A stretch of 64,000 nucleotides of DNA from Aerococcus viridans. Its GTDB lineage: Bacteria; Bacillota; Bacilli; Lactobacillales; Aerococcaceae. The notes beneath the pieces were generated by a model, which saw only the letters and a program-made list of their open reading frames with translations, was not told the origin of the DNA and did not search any database. The DNA lies in NCBI RefSeq assembly GCF_001543285.1, contig NZ_CP014164.1, positions 930,001-994,000 of the forward strand, given 5' to 3'. Made by a program: the position numbers and the translations under genes. Positions 37,678 to 47,033 of this stretch are shown in pieces (position 1 is the stretch's first letter; the number at the start of each line of letters is the position of its first letter).

Positions 37678-40600
37678 ATGTCAGAATCAAAAGAAGCCCT
37701 ATTTCAGGCCTTATTAGGACAAATTCATTGGACCGATGAAAACACGGCTATCCAAAATGGTTGGTTAGAAAATGTCGTGGTCCATACCAAATCACGGTTG
37801 TGGCAGTTTAAAATTGGCTTGCCAACACGTATAGATGCCGCCACTTTTTTAACCTTTGAAGAACACTTGAAAAAGGGATTCGACCATGTTGGGGCAGTGG
37901 ACTTTTCAATTGAGGTTGCTGACCAAAGCCAACCAGCAAATCAAGCTGTCCTAGACTACTGGCCTATCATAGTGAACCGATCTGGTATTTCAAACGGAAT
38001 TGCCAAAGCCACTTTCCAAGGGCAATTACCCTCATTTGAAAACAACCGCTACTATATACGCGTGGACAACCAACCATTAAGACAACTCATTCAAGAAAAC
38101 TATCTTGAAGTTATCAAACAAAATTACCAAATGGTTGGATTTCCTAAGGTGCCTCTTGAAATTATTATTGATGAAGAAACAGCCAAAGACCGGCGTGATG
38201 TCTTTGTAGAAAGGGCCAATGAACTAGCTGAACAACAACAAGAAATGGCCAAAAAAGCAGCTGAAAAACAAAAAGAAATAGCTGCTGCCGGCAATAACGG
38301 TCAAGCAATCAAAGTGGATAAAATTCAATTAGGGAAACATATCCCCGTTGACGACAAGTTAAGAGCCATGAATACCTACGTTGAAGAACAACGTTTTGTA
38401 TCTATGGAAGGGGTTGTTTTCGATGTTGAAGTTAAAATATTAAAAACTGGCCGTCGTATATTAAATGCCAAAATTTCGGATTATACATCAGCTTTCTTAA
38501 TTCAAATGTTCTCTAGAACGGAGGAAGATATCGCAATTTTTGATGCCATACGCAAAGGCATGTGGTTGCGGGTCCGCGGTGATTTGCAAATGGATGACCG
38601 TTTCGCCCGTGACTTGGTTTTAAACGTTCGTGACTTAGAAGAAATTTCTAAGGCCAAACGACAAGATAATGCCGATAAAAAACGGGTGGAATTACATGTC
38701 CACACCAATATGTCGATGTTGGATGCAACGAATTCAATTTCAGATTTCACCAACCAAGCCAAAGATTGGGGCCATACTGCTATTGCGGTCACTGACCATG
38801 CAACCCTCCAAGCTTACCCAGAGGCTTCAGGCGCTGCTAAATCTACTGGTTTGAAAATGATTTACGGTGTTGAAGCGAATATCGTGGATGATGGCGTCCC
38901 CATCGCTTATAACCCTGACCACATTGAATTAAAAGAAGCGACTTACGTCGTATTTGACGTGGAGACCACGGGATTATCCGCGATTTACGACAATATTATT
39001 GAATTAGCGGCCGTTAAAATGCAGAACGGTAATGTAATTGATACTTTTGAAGAATTTATTAATCCGGGGCGACCACTTTCAGCTACTATTATTGATTTAA
39101 CAGGGATTACCGATGCCATGTTAGCCAATACCCGTACCGAAAAAGAGGTTATTTCGGACTTTAGAGAGTGGGTGGGGGATGCAATTTTCGTTGCCCATAA
39201 TGCCAGCTTTGATATGGGCTTTATCGATACAGCATACAACCGTCATGGCTTTGAAAAATCACATAATGCCGTGATCGACACACTTGAAATGTCAAGGTTC
39301 TTGCATCCAAATTTAAAATCGCATCGTTTGAATACTTTGGCCAAACGCTACAATGTTGCCTTGGAACAACATCACCGGGCCGTGTATGATGCGGAAACCA
39401 CAGGTGCCTTAGCCTGGATTTTCATCAAAGAAGCAGCCGCCGACCATGAAATTTTCTATCACGACGAATTAAACAAAGATGTTGGTAAGGGGGACGCCTA
39501 CAAGCAAGGTCGACCATTCCATGCCGTTTTGCTAGCTAAAAACCAAACAGGGTTAAAAGACCTCTTTAAATTGGTGTCCGCGTCTAATATCGACTATTAC
39601 TACCGTGTGCCACGAATTCCGCGGTCACTCTTATCCAGTCATCGAGAGAACTTATTAGTTGGTTCAGCTTGTGCTGGTGGGGAAGTATTTGAGGCCTTAA
39701 TGCAAAAAGGGAAGGTTGAAGCTGAGAAAAAAGCTGCCTTCTATGACTACCTAGAGTTGCAACCTAAGGGCGTGTACAAACCTTTAATCTTAGATGAATT
39801 GATTCAAGACGAAGCGACGCTTGAAAAAATCATGAAAGATATGCTTGAAATTGGGGAATCGGTCAACAAACCTGTTGTTGCAACAGGAGATGTCCATTAC
39901 CTAAATGAAGAGGATAAATTGTACCGGGAAATTTTAATTAATTCGATCAAATCTAACCGGACCAAAAACTTTCCAGAAGCCCATTTCCGCTCAACTGAAG
40001 AAATGTTGCAAGAATTTGCCTTCCTAGGTGAGGAAACGGCATACCAAATTGTCGTTGAAAATTCCAATGCCATTGCAGACAGCATTGAGTTTGTGGAACC
40101 TTTGAAAGACAAATTGTATACACCAACTATTGAAGGGGCCGAACAAGAACTGACAGATATGTCATTTGAAAAAGCCCATGAAATCTACGGAAAAGAACTA
40201 CCAGAAATCGTTGAAGCCCGCTTAGATAAAGAATTGAAATCCATTATTTCTAATGGGTTCTCCGTTATCTATCTGATTTCGCAAAAACTGGTGAAGAAAT
40301 CCAATGACGACGGCTATATCGTAGGTTCCCGTGGGTCAGTTGGTTCCTCATTTGTAGCGACCATGTCAGGGATTACCGAAGTAAACCCGTTGGCGCCGCA
40401 TTATGTGTGCCCGAATTGCCATTACAGTCATTTCTTTACGGATGGCTCAGTTGGTTCAGGATTCGACTTACCGGATAAACCCTGTCCTGAATGTGGGACA
40501 AATCTAGATAAAGACGGGCAAGATATTCCATTTGAAACCTTCCTAGGATTTAAAGGGGACAAGGTGCCCGATATCGATTTGAACTTCTCCGGTGAATACC

Positions 40601-41997
40601 AAGCGCGTGCCCATGCCTATACCAAAGTCCTTTTCGGTGACGACCACGTTTTCCGGGCCGGAACAATTGGTACGGTAGCAGATAAAACAGCCTTCGGATA
40701 CGTATTAGGTTACGACCAAGACAAAAATTTAAACTTGCGTAAGACAGAGAAGGAATTCTTAGCCAAGGGTGCAACAGGAGTGAAACGGACGACTGGACAG
40801 CATCCAGGGGGGATTATCGTTATCCCAGAAAATATGGATGTATATGACTTTACACCTATCCAATTCCCGGCTGATGACGTGGAATCGGAATGGAAGACGA
40901 CCCACTTCGATTTCCATTCCATCCATGATAATGTCTTGAAATTAGATATCCTTGGGCACGATGACCCGACCATGATTCGTAAATTACAGGATTTATCCGG
41001 CATTGATCCAACCGAAATTCCAATCGATGATCCAGAAGTATATGAATTATTCAATGGGACAGAAGTTTTAGGTGTTACCAAAGAACAAATCTATTCCAAC
41101 ACTGGTACGTTAGGGATACCCGAGTTTGGGACCCGGTTCACTAGACAAATGCTTGAAGCAACCAAACCATCAACCTTCGCCGAACTACTGCAGATCTCCG
41201 GTTTATCGCATGGTACGGACGTTTGGTTAGGCAATGCCGAAGTACTTGTCCGGGAAAAAGGGCTACCGCTAAGTGAAGTTATCGGTTGTCGTGACGATAT
41301 CATGGTTTACTTAATCCATCGTGGCCTACCTGAATCAGATGCCTTTCAAATAATGGAAAAGGTCCGTAAAGGTAAGGGATTGTCAGAAGAACACAAGGCC
41401 ATCATGCGGGAATACGACGTGCCGGAATGGTATATGGATTCATGTGAAAAAATCAAATACATGTTCCCGAAAGCCCATGCCGCTGCCTATGTATTGAATG
41501 CTATGCGGGTAGCTTGGTTTAAAGTGAAACATCCAATTTGGTACTACTGTGCCTACTTATCAGTACGAGCGAGTGACTTTGACCTTGTATCCATGTCGAA
41601 CGGTAAAGAATCGACTAAGGCCAAAATTAACGAAATCAATGCCAAAGGAATGGAAGCTTCTACTAAAGAGAAACAATTATTAACAGTTCTTGAGATTGTA
41701 AACGAGATGTGGGAACGTGGCTTTACCTTAAAAATGGTCGATATCAATAAATCTCATGCAACTGAATTTATTATTGAAGATGACAATACTTTGATTGCGC
41801 CTTTTAGAGCCATTGACGGTTTAGGTACAAACGTGGCCAAATCCATTGTTGCAGCACGTGAGGAATCACCATTTCTATCAAAAGAAGACCTACAAACCCG
41901 CGGTAAAGTGTCTAAATCATTGATTGAATACATGACGGAAAACCATGTATTAGATGGTTTACCAGACCAAAACCAATTATCACTATTTGATTTTTAA
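37678..41997 (+). CDS. polC: DNA polymerase III alpha subunit, Gram-positive type
   Basis: 1439 residues. Start ATG 37678 follows AGGAAAGGAAA; an earlier in-frame start at 37648 lacks support. Domain order: N-terminal region, OB fold (about 240-330), PHP domain (VELHVHTN, about 338) interrupted by a DEDDh proofreading exonuclease (FDVETTG about 425, HNASFDMG, and HHRAVYDAETTG), then the polymerase with a zinc motif (CPNCH...CPECG, about 910-945) and PDIDLNFSG (about 963). This is the main replicative polymerase of low-GC Gram-positives. Confidence 0.97.
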   Translation: MSESKEALFQALLGQIHWTDENTAIQNGWLENVVVHTKSRLWQFKIGLPTRIDAATFLTFEEHLKKGFDHVGAVDFSIEVADQSQPANQAVLDYWPIIVNRSGISNGIAKATFQGQLPSFENNRYYIRVDNQPLRQLIQENYLEVIKQNYQMVGFPKVPLEIIIDEETAKDRRDVFVERANELAEQQQEMAKKAAEKQKEIAAAGNNGQAIKVDKIQLGKHIPVDDKLRAMNTYVEEQRFVSMEGVVFDVEVKILKTGRRILNAKISDYTSAFLIQMFSRTEEDIAIFDAIRKGMWLRVRGDLQMDDRFARDLVLNVRDLEEISKAKRQDNADKKRVELHVHTNMSMLDATNSISDFTNQAKDWGHTAIAVTDHATLQAYPEASGAAKSTGLKMIYGVEANIVDDGVPIAYNPDHIELKEATYVVFDVETTGLSAIYDNIIELAAVKMQNGNVIDTFEEFINPGRPLSATIIDLTGITDAMLANTRTEKEVISDFREWVGDAIFVAHNASFDMGFIDTAYNRHGFEKSHNAVIDTLEMSRFLHPNLKSHRLNTLAKRYNVALEQHHRAVYDAETTGALAWIFIKEAAADHEIFYHDELNKDVGKGDAYKQGRPFHAVLLAKNQTGLKDLFKLVSASNIDYYYRVPRIPRSLLSSHRENLLVGSACAGGEVFEALMQKGKVEAEKKAAFYDYLELQPKGVYKPLILDELIQDEATLEKIMKDMLEIGESVNKPVVATGDVHYLNEEDKLYREILINSIKSNRTKNFPEAHFRSTEEMLQEFAFLGEETAYQIVVENSNAIADSIEFVEPLKDKLYTPTIEGAEQELTDMSFEKAHEIYGKELPEIVEARLDKELKSIISNGFSVIYLISQKLVKKSNDDGYIVGSRGSVGSSFVATMSGITEVNPLAPHYVCPNCHYSHFFTDGSVGSGFDLPDKPCPECGTNLDKDGQDIPFETFLGFKGDKVPDIDLNFSGEYQARAHAYTKVLFGDDHVFRAGTIGTVADKTAFGYVLGYDQDKNLNLRKTEKEFLAKGATGVKRTTGQHPGGIIVIPENMDVYDFTPIQFPADDVESEWKTTHFDFHSIHDNVLKLDILGHDDPTMIRKLQDLSGIDPTEIPIDDPEVYELFNGTEVLGVTKEQIYSNTGTLGIPEFGTRFTRQMLEATKPSTFAELLQISGLSHGTDVWLGNAEVLVREKGLPLSEVIGCRDDIMVYLIHRGLPESDAFQIMEKVRKGKGLSEEHKAIMREYDVPEWYMDSCEKIKYMFPKAHAAAYVLNAMRVAWFKVKHPIWYYCAYLSVRASDFDLVSMSNGKESTKAKINEINAKGMEASTKEKQLLTVLEIVNEMWERGFTLKMVDINKSHATEFIIEDDNTLIAPFRAIDGLGTNVAKSIVAAREESPFLSKEDLQTRGKVSKSLIEYMTENHVLDGLPDQNQLSLFDF

Positions 41998-42002
41998 AAC
42001 GC

Positions 42003-42052
42003 AAAGCAGGACTGCCAATCTATTTGCCGGGCAGTCCTGCTTTTTTTTTTTT
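42003..42052 (+). terminator. Terminator after polC
   Basis: AAAGCAGGACTGCC (42003-42016) pairs perfectly with GGCAGTCCTGCTTT (42030-42043), followed by a 12-T run. Confidence 0.9.
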
Positions 42053-42078
42053 GAGCGTTATTTTTGATGTGATTACCT

Positions 42079-42096
42079 TATTATGTTAACATAATA
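42079..42096. promoter_or_regulatory. 18-bp perfect palindrome upstream of the DUF1538 gene
   Basis: TATTATGTTAACATAATA is fully self-complementary without a loop, a shape that suits a dimeric DNA-binding protein rather than an RNA hairpin. It lies 126 bp before the DUF1538 start and after the polC terminator. The cognate regulator is unknown. Confidence 0.5.
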
Positions 42097-42222
42097 TTGT
42101 GTGCATCATTTTTAAGTAAATCCGTTCGCTTAACCGCAATACTCGCAACAAATCATACGCCAGTGTTATGGTTATTTGTTGCTTTTTACCATGTATATTC
42201 ATTATTTAAAAGGAGGAATTCT

Positions 42223-43698
42223 ATGCAGCAATTGCTAGATAAGCTTAAAGAAGTGATATCTTCGGTCTTACCTATCGTCATCCTTGTATTCGCCCTAGCA
42301 TTTACCCTGGTTGATGTGCCAGGAGATATGATGGCGAGATTCGCAATTGGTTCAATCCTATTAACACTAGGACTGACCATTTTCCTATTCGGGGTAGATA
42401 TTGGTATGACGCCAATTGGGAATTATTTAGGTGATTCGATTATTCGATCAAGTTCCCATTTAATCGTACTATTATTATCATTCTTTATAGGGTTTTCGAT
42501 TACCGTAGCCGAACCAGCCCTATTAATTTTGAGCCAGCAAATTTCTGATGTAACGGGTGGCGTTTTAGGGTCACAAACCATTGTTGTCGTTGTATCAATA
42601 GGTGTGGGGGTTATGATCGCCCTTGCTGTTTATCGGGTAATGAAAGATGTCGCCTTGAAGTGGTTCTTCCTAGCCGTTTATGCGGTCATTACTTTATTAT
42701 CAATTTTCGTAGATTCTACCTTCCAAGCTATGTCATTTGATGCCCCAGGTGCAACGACTGGTGTCTTAACAACACCATTCGTATTGGCCTTAGGTACGAG
42801 TGTTTCCGCTAAAAAAGGTGGTAAAGGGGCTGAAGATGATTCCTTTGGTTTAGTAGGTGCCATGTCAACAGGACCAATCTTAGCCGTGATGATGATGTCA
42901 CTAGTTCAAAGTTCATCTTTCCAAAATTCTGATGAGGCTTACCAATATACTGAAGGGATTATCCGTCCATTCATCGCAAATATTGGTCATACTGTTCAAG
43001 AATCAGTAGTTTCACTTATTCCAATTTTAATCCTATTCGCAATTGTGATTTATTTTTATAGAAGAATCAATAAAGGTGAATTACGCCGTATTGCTGTTGG
43101 GGTTGTCTATGTCTTGATTGGTTTAACCTTCTTCTTAATCGGGGTTAACCAAGGGTTTATGGATATGGGTCGTTACTTAGCGACTGAATTAGCCACTAAC
43201 CATGAACCCTTAGTTCTATGGATTGGTCTTGTGATGGGGCTAGTTGTTGTATTAGCTGAACCAGCTGTACACATACTTGGAGACCAAGTTGAAGACGTAA
43301 CGGGTGGACATATCCCTAATAAGTTGTTATTATTCTCCTTGTCGATTGGTGTAGGTTTAGCTGTAATGATGTCAATGCTTCGTATTATGGTACCAGGCGT
43401 TGAATTGTGGCACTTCCTATTGCCAGGATTTGGTTTATCAATCTTATTAAGCTTTTACGTACCCAACCTGTTTACAGGTATCGCCTTCGATGCTGGTGGG
43501 GTAGCATCTGGTCCGATGACAGCGACATTTATCTTGCCCTTTGCTCAAGGTGTAGCCGATACGTTACCGCAAGCAGATGTATTAGTAGATGGTTTCGGTA
43601 TCATCGCAATGGTGGCAATGACCCCAGTGTTGATGGTTCAAATCCTAGGTTTAATCTATAAATTACGCGTTAAAAACAATAAAGCAATTGGTGAATAA
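42223..43698 (+). CDS. DUF1538 family membrane protein, duplicated
   Basis: 491 residues, strongly hydrophobic, about 12 or more membrane segments. Start ATG 42223 follows AAAGGAGGA; an upstream in-frame start at 42097 would add 42 residues without a ribosome site. The two halves are related: TVAEPALLILSQQISDVTGG (Glu at about 97) recurs as VLAEPAVHILGDQVEDVTGG (Glu at about 346). The conserved membrane acid and internal duplication suggest a transporter or channel. No function is established. The next gene, 12 bp on, is a double P-II protein, so the pair probably works together with P-II gating. Confidence 0.85.
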   Translation: MQQLLDKLKEVISSVLPIVILVFALAFTLVDVPGDMMARFAIGSILLTLGLTIFLFGVDIGMTPIGNYLGDSIIRSSSHLIVLLLSFFIGFSITVAEPALLILSQQISDVTGGVLGSQTIVVVVSIGVGVMIALAVYRVMKDVALKWFFLAVYAVITLLSIFVDSTFQAMSFDAPGATTGVLTTPFVLALGTSVSAKKGGKGAEDDSFGLVGAMSTGPILAVMMMSLVQSSSFQNSDEAYQYTEGIIRPFIANIGHTVQESVVSLIPILILFAIVIYFYRRINKGELRRIAVGVVYVLIGLTFFLIGVNQGFMDMGRYLATELATNHEPLVLWIGLVMGLVVVLAEPAVHILGDQVEDVTGGHIPNKLLLFSLSIGVGLAVMMSMLRIMVPGVELWHFLLPGFGLSILLSFYVPNLFTGIAFDAGGVASGPMTATFILPFAQGVADTLPQADVLVDGFGIIAMVAMTPVLMVQILGLIYKLRVKNNKAIGE

Positions 43699-43710
43699 GG
43701 GGGTTAATTG

Positions 43711-44364
43711 ATGACTGTAGAATCAGTGGCGTTTTTTGCTATTGTAAACCATGGTATTGGGCAAAAAGTACTTAAAACTGCCAAAGAGCATGGAACCGGT
43801 GGTGGCACCTTAGTCCTTTGTGATGGCACCATTCCAAATAAATTCCTTAACTTAATGGGACTTGATGAATCTAAGAAAGAATTGATGATTACATTAGCTC
43901 CTAAGGAATTTGAAAGTGACATTCACAAAAAAATCACTGAGAAAATGAAATTAGACAAGAAAGGCTTGGGTATCCTGTTCTCAGCAGATACATCAAGCGT
44001 TTGTGGTAGTCGTTTATTGAATCGGGCATTTGAAGAAAAAGGTGAAAATATGAGTGAGTATCAACTATTAGTATCAATTGTCGACCGCGATTCAGGGGAT
44101 GATGTTGTTGCAGCTGCCCGTAAAGAAGGCGCTAAAGGTGCAACCATTCTTCACGGTCGTGGAACAGGGACAACTGAAATCTCTAAACTATTCAATATTG
44201 AAATTCAACCAGAAAAAGAAATCGTTCTGTTAGTAGTTGAAGCTGAAAAAGTCCATCCAGTATCTGAAAGTATTCGTACCGCAATGGACTTAGATCAACC
44301 AGGTAGCGGTGTTGTCTTTTCAATTCCAGTTAACCAAGTTACAGGTTTGGTTCAGAACTTGTAA
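43711..44364 (+). CDS. P-II family regulator with two fused P-II-like domains
   Basis: 217 residues. Start ATG 43711 follows AAGGGGG. Both halves have the P-II ferredoxin-like layout: first half VESVAFFAIVNHGIG...GTGGGTLVLCDG, second half YQLLVSIVDRDSG...GAKGATILHGRGTG. P-II proteins bind ATP/ADP or 2-oxoglutarate and clamp onto transporters or enzymes as trimers; here a tandem arrangement implies a different assembly. The classical T-loop tyrosine is not evident. It is co-transcribed with the DUF1538 membrane protein. Confidence 0.85.
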   Translation: MTVESVAFFAIVNHGIGQKVLKTAKEHGTGGGTLVLCDGTIPNKFLNLMGLDESKKELMITLAPKEFESDIHKKITEKMKLDKKGLGILFSADTSSVCGSRLLNRAFEEKGENMSEYQLLVSIVDRDSGDDVVAAARKEGAKGATILHGRGTGTTEISKLFNIEIQPEKEIVLLVVEAEKVHPVSESIRTAMDLDQPGSGVVFSIPVNQVTGLVQNL

Positions 44365-44369
44365 AAATC

Positions 44370-44400
44370 GCTTGATAGCAACAATTATTGCGAATCAAGC
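44370..44400. repeat. Hairpin after the P-II gene overlapping the rimP -35
   Basis: GCTTGAT (44370-44376) pairs with ATCAAGC (44394-44400), and inner GCAA pairs with TTGC. There is no T-run. The right arm overlaps the -35 region of the rimP promoter, so it could act as an operator or a weak terminator. Confidence 0.45.
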
Positions 44401-44416
44401 TCCCATATGTTATACT
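44388..44416 (+). promoter_or_regulatory. Promoter of the rimP-nusA-infB operon
   Basis: TTGCGA (44388-44393), 17-bp spacer, TATACT (44411-44416). The predicted leader is about 85 nt and contains a terminator hairpin. Confidence 0.65.
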
Positions 44417-44443
44417 GTCTAAGTAGAAAGAAGACAGTGGTGG

Positions 44444-44468
44444 AGTGAGCGGTGACGCTCACTTTTTT
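44444..44468 (+). terminator. Attenuator-type terminator in the rimP leader
   Basis: AGTGAGCG (44444-44451) pairs perfectly with CGCTCACT (44456-44463), loop GTGA, followed by six T. It is preceded by a second hairpin, ACTGTC (44414-44419) with GACAGT (44433-44438). It lies between the promoter and the rimP start. Confidence 0.7.
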
Positions 44469-44507
44469 CATGGTAATAAGGTAAAAATAAGAAAAGCGAG
44501 GGGAAAT

Positions 44508-44984
44508 ATGGCTAAAGTAACAGACCAAATGCAAGAAATCGTTCAACCAATTATTGAAGACTTAGGCTTTATATTGTTTGATATCGAATTCGTTAAAGAA
44601 GGGAAATCTTGGTTCCTAAGAATTTACGTGGATAAACCAGGTGGTGGCATCGCAATAGAGGATTGTGTCACAGTTAGTGAACATATTTCTGAAGCTGTTG
44701 ATCAATTAGAAACAGACCCAATCCCACAAGCTTATTACCTTGAAGTATCTTCTCCAGGTGCAGAACGTCCATTGAAGAATGATGACGATGTGCAAGCTGC
44801 AATCGGTGAATGGGTATTCTTGTCATTCTATCAAGCCATTGATGGTCAAAAAAATATTCAAGGCCGTCTACTTTCAGTATCAGATGATGCATATGAAGTT
44901 GAAACAAAAGACAAAACACGTAAAGTGGCAGTCACTGTAGAAAAATCAAATGTATCGTTAATCAGATTGGCCATTGAATTTTAA
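44508..44984 (+). CDS. rimP: Ribosome maturation factor RimP
   Basis: 158 residues. Start ATG 44508 follows GAGGGGAA; an upstream in-frame ATG (44445) falls inside the terminator hairpin. Recognised by DIEFVKEGKSWFLRIYVDKPGG and the central YYLEVSSPGAERPL, the RimP signature. It assists 30S maturation. Head of the nusA operon. Confidence 0.94.
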   Translation: MAKVTDQMQEIVQPIIEDLGFILFDIEFVKEGKSWFLRIYVDKPGGGIAIEDCVTVSEHISEAVDQLETDPIPQAYYLEVSSPGAERPLKNDDDVQAAIGEWVFLSFYQAIDGQKNIQGRLLSVSDDAYEVETKDKTRKVAVTVEKSNVSLIRLAIEF

Positions 44985-45014
44985 AATTTATCATTTTTGA
45001 AAGAGGGAATTTAG

Positions 45015-46358
45015 ATGAGTAAAGAAATGTTAAGAGCCTTCGAAGCGCTTGAAGATGAAAAGGGCATTTCAAAAGAAGTCATTTTGGAAGCTTTAGAAGC
45101 TGCTTTAGTATCAGCTTACAAACGTAACTACCAACAAGCGCAAAATGTCGAAGTAAACTTTGACGTAAAAAAAGGTAGTATAGAGGTATACGCAGTGAAA
45201 GAAGTTGTTGATCTAGTGATGGACTCACAACTTGAAGTATCGCTTGAAGATGCTCATCACTTAAACAGTGCATATGAAATTGGCGACAAGATCAAATTTG
45301 AAGTAACACCAAAAGACTTTGGTCGTATTGCTGCACAAACTGCAAAACAAGTGATCATGCAACGAGTTCGTGAAGCTGAACGTTCAATTATTTACAACGA
45401 ATACATTGATTATGAGGATGATATTTTAACTGGTATAGTCGAACGCCAAGACCGTCGTTATGTATACGTTAGCTTAGGTAAAATCGAAGCCGTTATCCCA
45501 CCAGAAGGTCAAATTCCTAATGAAACCTTCCAACCACACGAGCGTGTACAAGTTTATGTAGAACGTGTTGAAAATACGACTAAAGGGCCACAAGTCTATG
45601 TCTCTCGTAGCCACCCAAGTCTATTGAAACGTCTATTTGAACAAGAAGTACCTGAGATTTTCGACGGTACTGTTGAAATTAAAGCCATCGCCCGTGAAGC
45701 TGGTGATCGTTCTAAAGTAGCGGTTGTATCAAACGACGCGAATATCGATGCAGTAGGTACTTGTGTTGGACCTCGTGGTTCACGTGTACAACGTATTGTA
45801 GACGAATTGAAAGGTGAAAATATGGATATCGTTCAATGGTCAGACGACATGGCAACTTTTATTTCAAATGCCTTAAACCCAGCTGATGTATTATCTGTAC
45901 ACTTTGTACCAGGTGAAACGTCTTGTGTGGTTGTCGTACCAGAAAACCACTTGTCTTTAGCTATTGGTAAACGTGGCCAAAATGCGCGTTTAGCGGCTAA
46001 ATTAACAAACCACAAGATTGATATCAAATCTGAAGCTGACTTTGAAGCGTATATACAAACAGAAGAGTATGCAGAACGTTTTGCTGAAAAAGTATTAGTC
46101 GACGAAGACGTTGATCCAATTTTAGCTGGAGATATTGAATCTGCTGAAGAATATGAAGTAGTTACAGAAGGATCAACTTCAATTGATGAAGAAGATTTAT
46201 TAGCCATGGATGACCTTGAAGAAGGTAATGTTGGTCCAGAAGCAATTGAAGATCAAATTGATGATGTTGAAGGCGAAGACAACGATATTATTGATGATGA
46301 AGCATTAATTGGTGAAGAAGATTTAGACCAACAAGAGCGTTTAAACCAAGAAGGCTAA
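45015..46358 (+). CDS. nusA: Transcription termination/antitermination factor NusA
   Basis: 447 residues. N-terminal RNA-polymerase-binding domain (1-130), S1 domain (about 135-200, GIVERQDRRYVYVSLG), then two KH domains (VGTCVGPRGSRVQRI and LAIGKRGQNARLAA). The C-terminus is a strongly acidic tail of about 90 residues (EEDL/DDLEEG-rich), longer than in Bacillus. It modulates pausing and termination, possibly at the rimP leader hairpin. Confidence 0.96.
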   Translation: MSKEMLRAFEALEDEKGISKEVILEALEAALVSAYKRNYQQAQNVEVNFDVKKGSIEVYAVKEVVDLVMDSQLEVSLEDAHHLNSAYEIGDKIKFEVTPKDFGRIAAQTAKQVIMQRVREAERSIIYNEYIDYEDDILTGIVERQDRRYVYVSLGKIEAVIPPEGQIPNETFQPHERVQVYVERVENTTKGPQVYVSRSHPSLLKRLFEQEVPEIFDGTVEIKAIAREAGDRSKVAVVSNDANIDAVGTCVGPRGSRVQRIVDELKGENMDIVQWSDDMATFISNALNPADVLSVHFVPGETSCVVVVPENHLSLAIGKRGQNARLAAKLTNHKIDIKSEADFEAYIQTEEYAERFAEKVLVDEDVDPILAGDIESAEEYEVVTEGSTSIDEEDLLAMDDLEEGNVGPEAIEDQIDDVEGEDNDIIDDEALIGEEDLDQQERLNQEG

Positions 46359-46376
46359 GATTAGGTGGGATTAAAC

Positions 46377-46676
46377 ATGAAACAACGAAAAATTCCTATG
46401 CGAAAATGTGTTGTGACAAATGAAATGTTTCCTAAAAAAGAATTAATTAGAATTGTTCGTAATCCTGAAGGTGTCGTTGAAATTGACCCGACAGGTAAGA
46501 AAAATGGGCGCGGTGCATATGTATCCCTTGATCCTGAAGTTGTACAAAAGGCTTGGGACAAACACATGCTAGATAGACACTTAAATGTATCCATTCCGGA
46601 TGATTTTTATAGTGAATTGAAAGCTTATGTTGCCCATCAAAAAGCCAGAAAAGAGCTTTTTGAAAATGAACAATAA
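46377..46676 (+). CDS. ylxR: YlxR (RnpM) family RNA-binding protein
   Basis: 99 residues. Start ATG 46377 follows GGTGGGA. Motifs MRKCVVTNEMFPKKELIRIVR and GRGAYVSLD identify the YlxR family. RnpM of Bacillus binds RNase P RNA; other roles as a nucleoid-associated regulator have been proposed. Part of the nusA-infB cluster and overlaps the next gene by 11 bp. Confidence 0.9.
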   Translation: MKQRKIPMRKCVVTNEMFPKKELIRIVRNPEGVVEIDPTGKKNGRGAYVSLDPEVVQKAWDKHMLDRHLNVSIPDDFYSELKAYVAHQKARKELFENEQ

Positions 46677-46953
46677 TAAGTTGAATTTGTTAGGTTTGGC
46701 GCAAGCAGCGAGTAAACTCGTTTCAGGTACTGAAACTGTCATGAAAACTATTCAGCAAGAGACGGCTGTTTTAGTGATCATGGCTACTGATGTCAGTGAA
46801 CAAACAAAAAAGAACATAGAGAATAAATGTGCTTTTTATGAAGTGGAATATGTTCAGATGTTTACAACTGAAGAAATTTCAATTGCTTTAGGTAAAAAGA
46901 GGTCGATAGTCGCCCTCTTAGACCGCGGGTTTGTGAAAAGCTTTAAAAAATAA
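46666..46953 (+). CDS. ylxQ: L7Ae-family ribosomal protein (YlxQ)
   Basis: 95 residues. Start ATG 46666 overlaps the end of ylxR. The fold signature NLLGLAQAASKLVSGTETVM and the K-turn-binding region VLVIMATDVSEQTKKNI are typical of YlxQ. It binds kink-turn RNA; its exact target is not clear. Its frame also opens earlier at 46627, but that start lies inside ylxR with no ribosome site. Confidence 0.85.
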   Translation: MNNNKLNLLGLAQAASKLVSGTETVMKTIQQETAVLVIMATDVSEQTKKNIENKCAFYEVEYVQMFTTEEISIALGKKRSIVALLDRGFVKSFKK

Positions 46954-47033
46954 TTTAGATTTTTACGTATATTTTTACATCAAATAGGAGAGTAAAAAGT
47001 ATGAGAGATTAGTAGAATAAGGAAGGTGATGAC

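Noticed and set aside
42097..42222. N-terminal extension of the DUF1538 protein
   Set aside because: No ribosome site at 42097, while AAAGGAGGA directly precedes ATG 42223.
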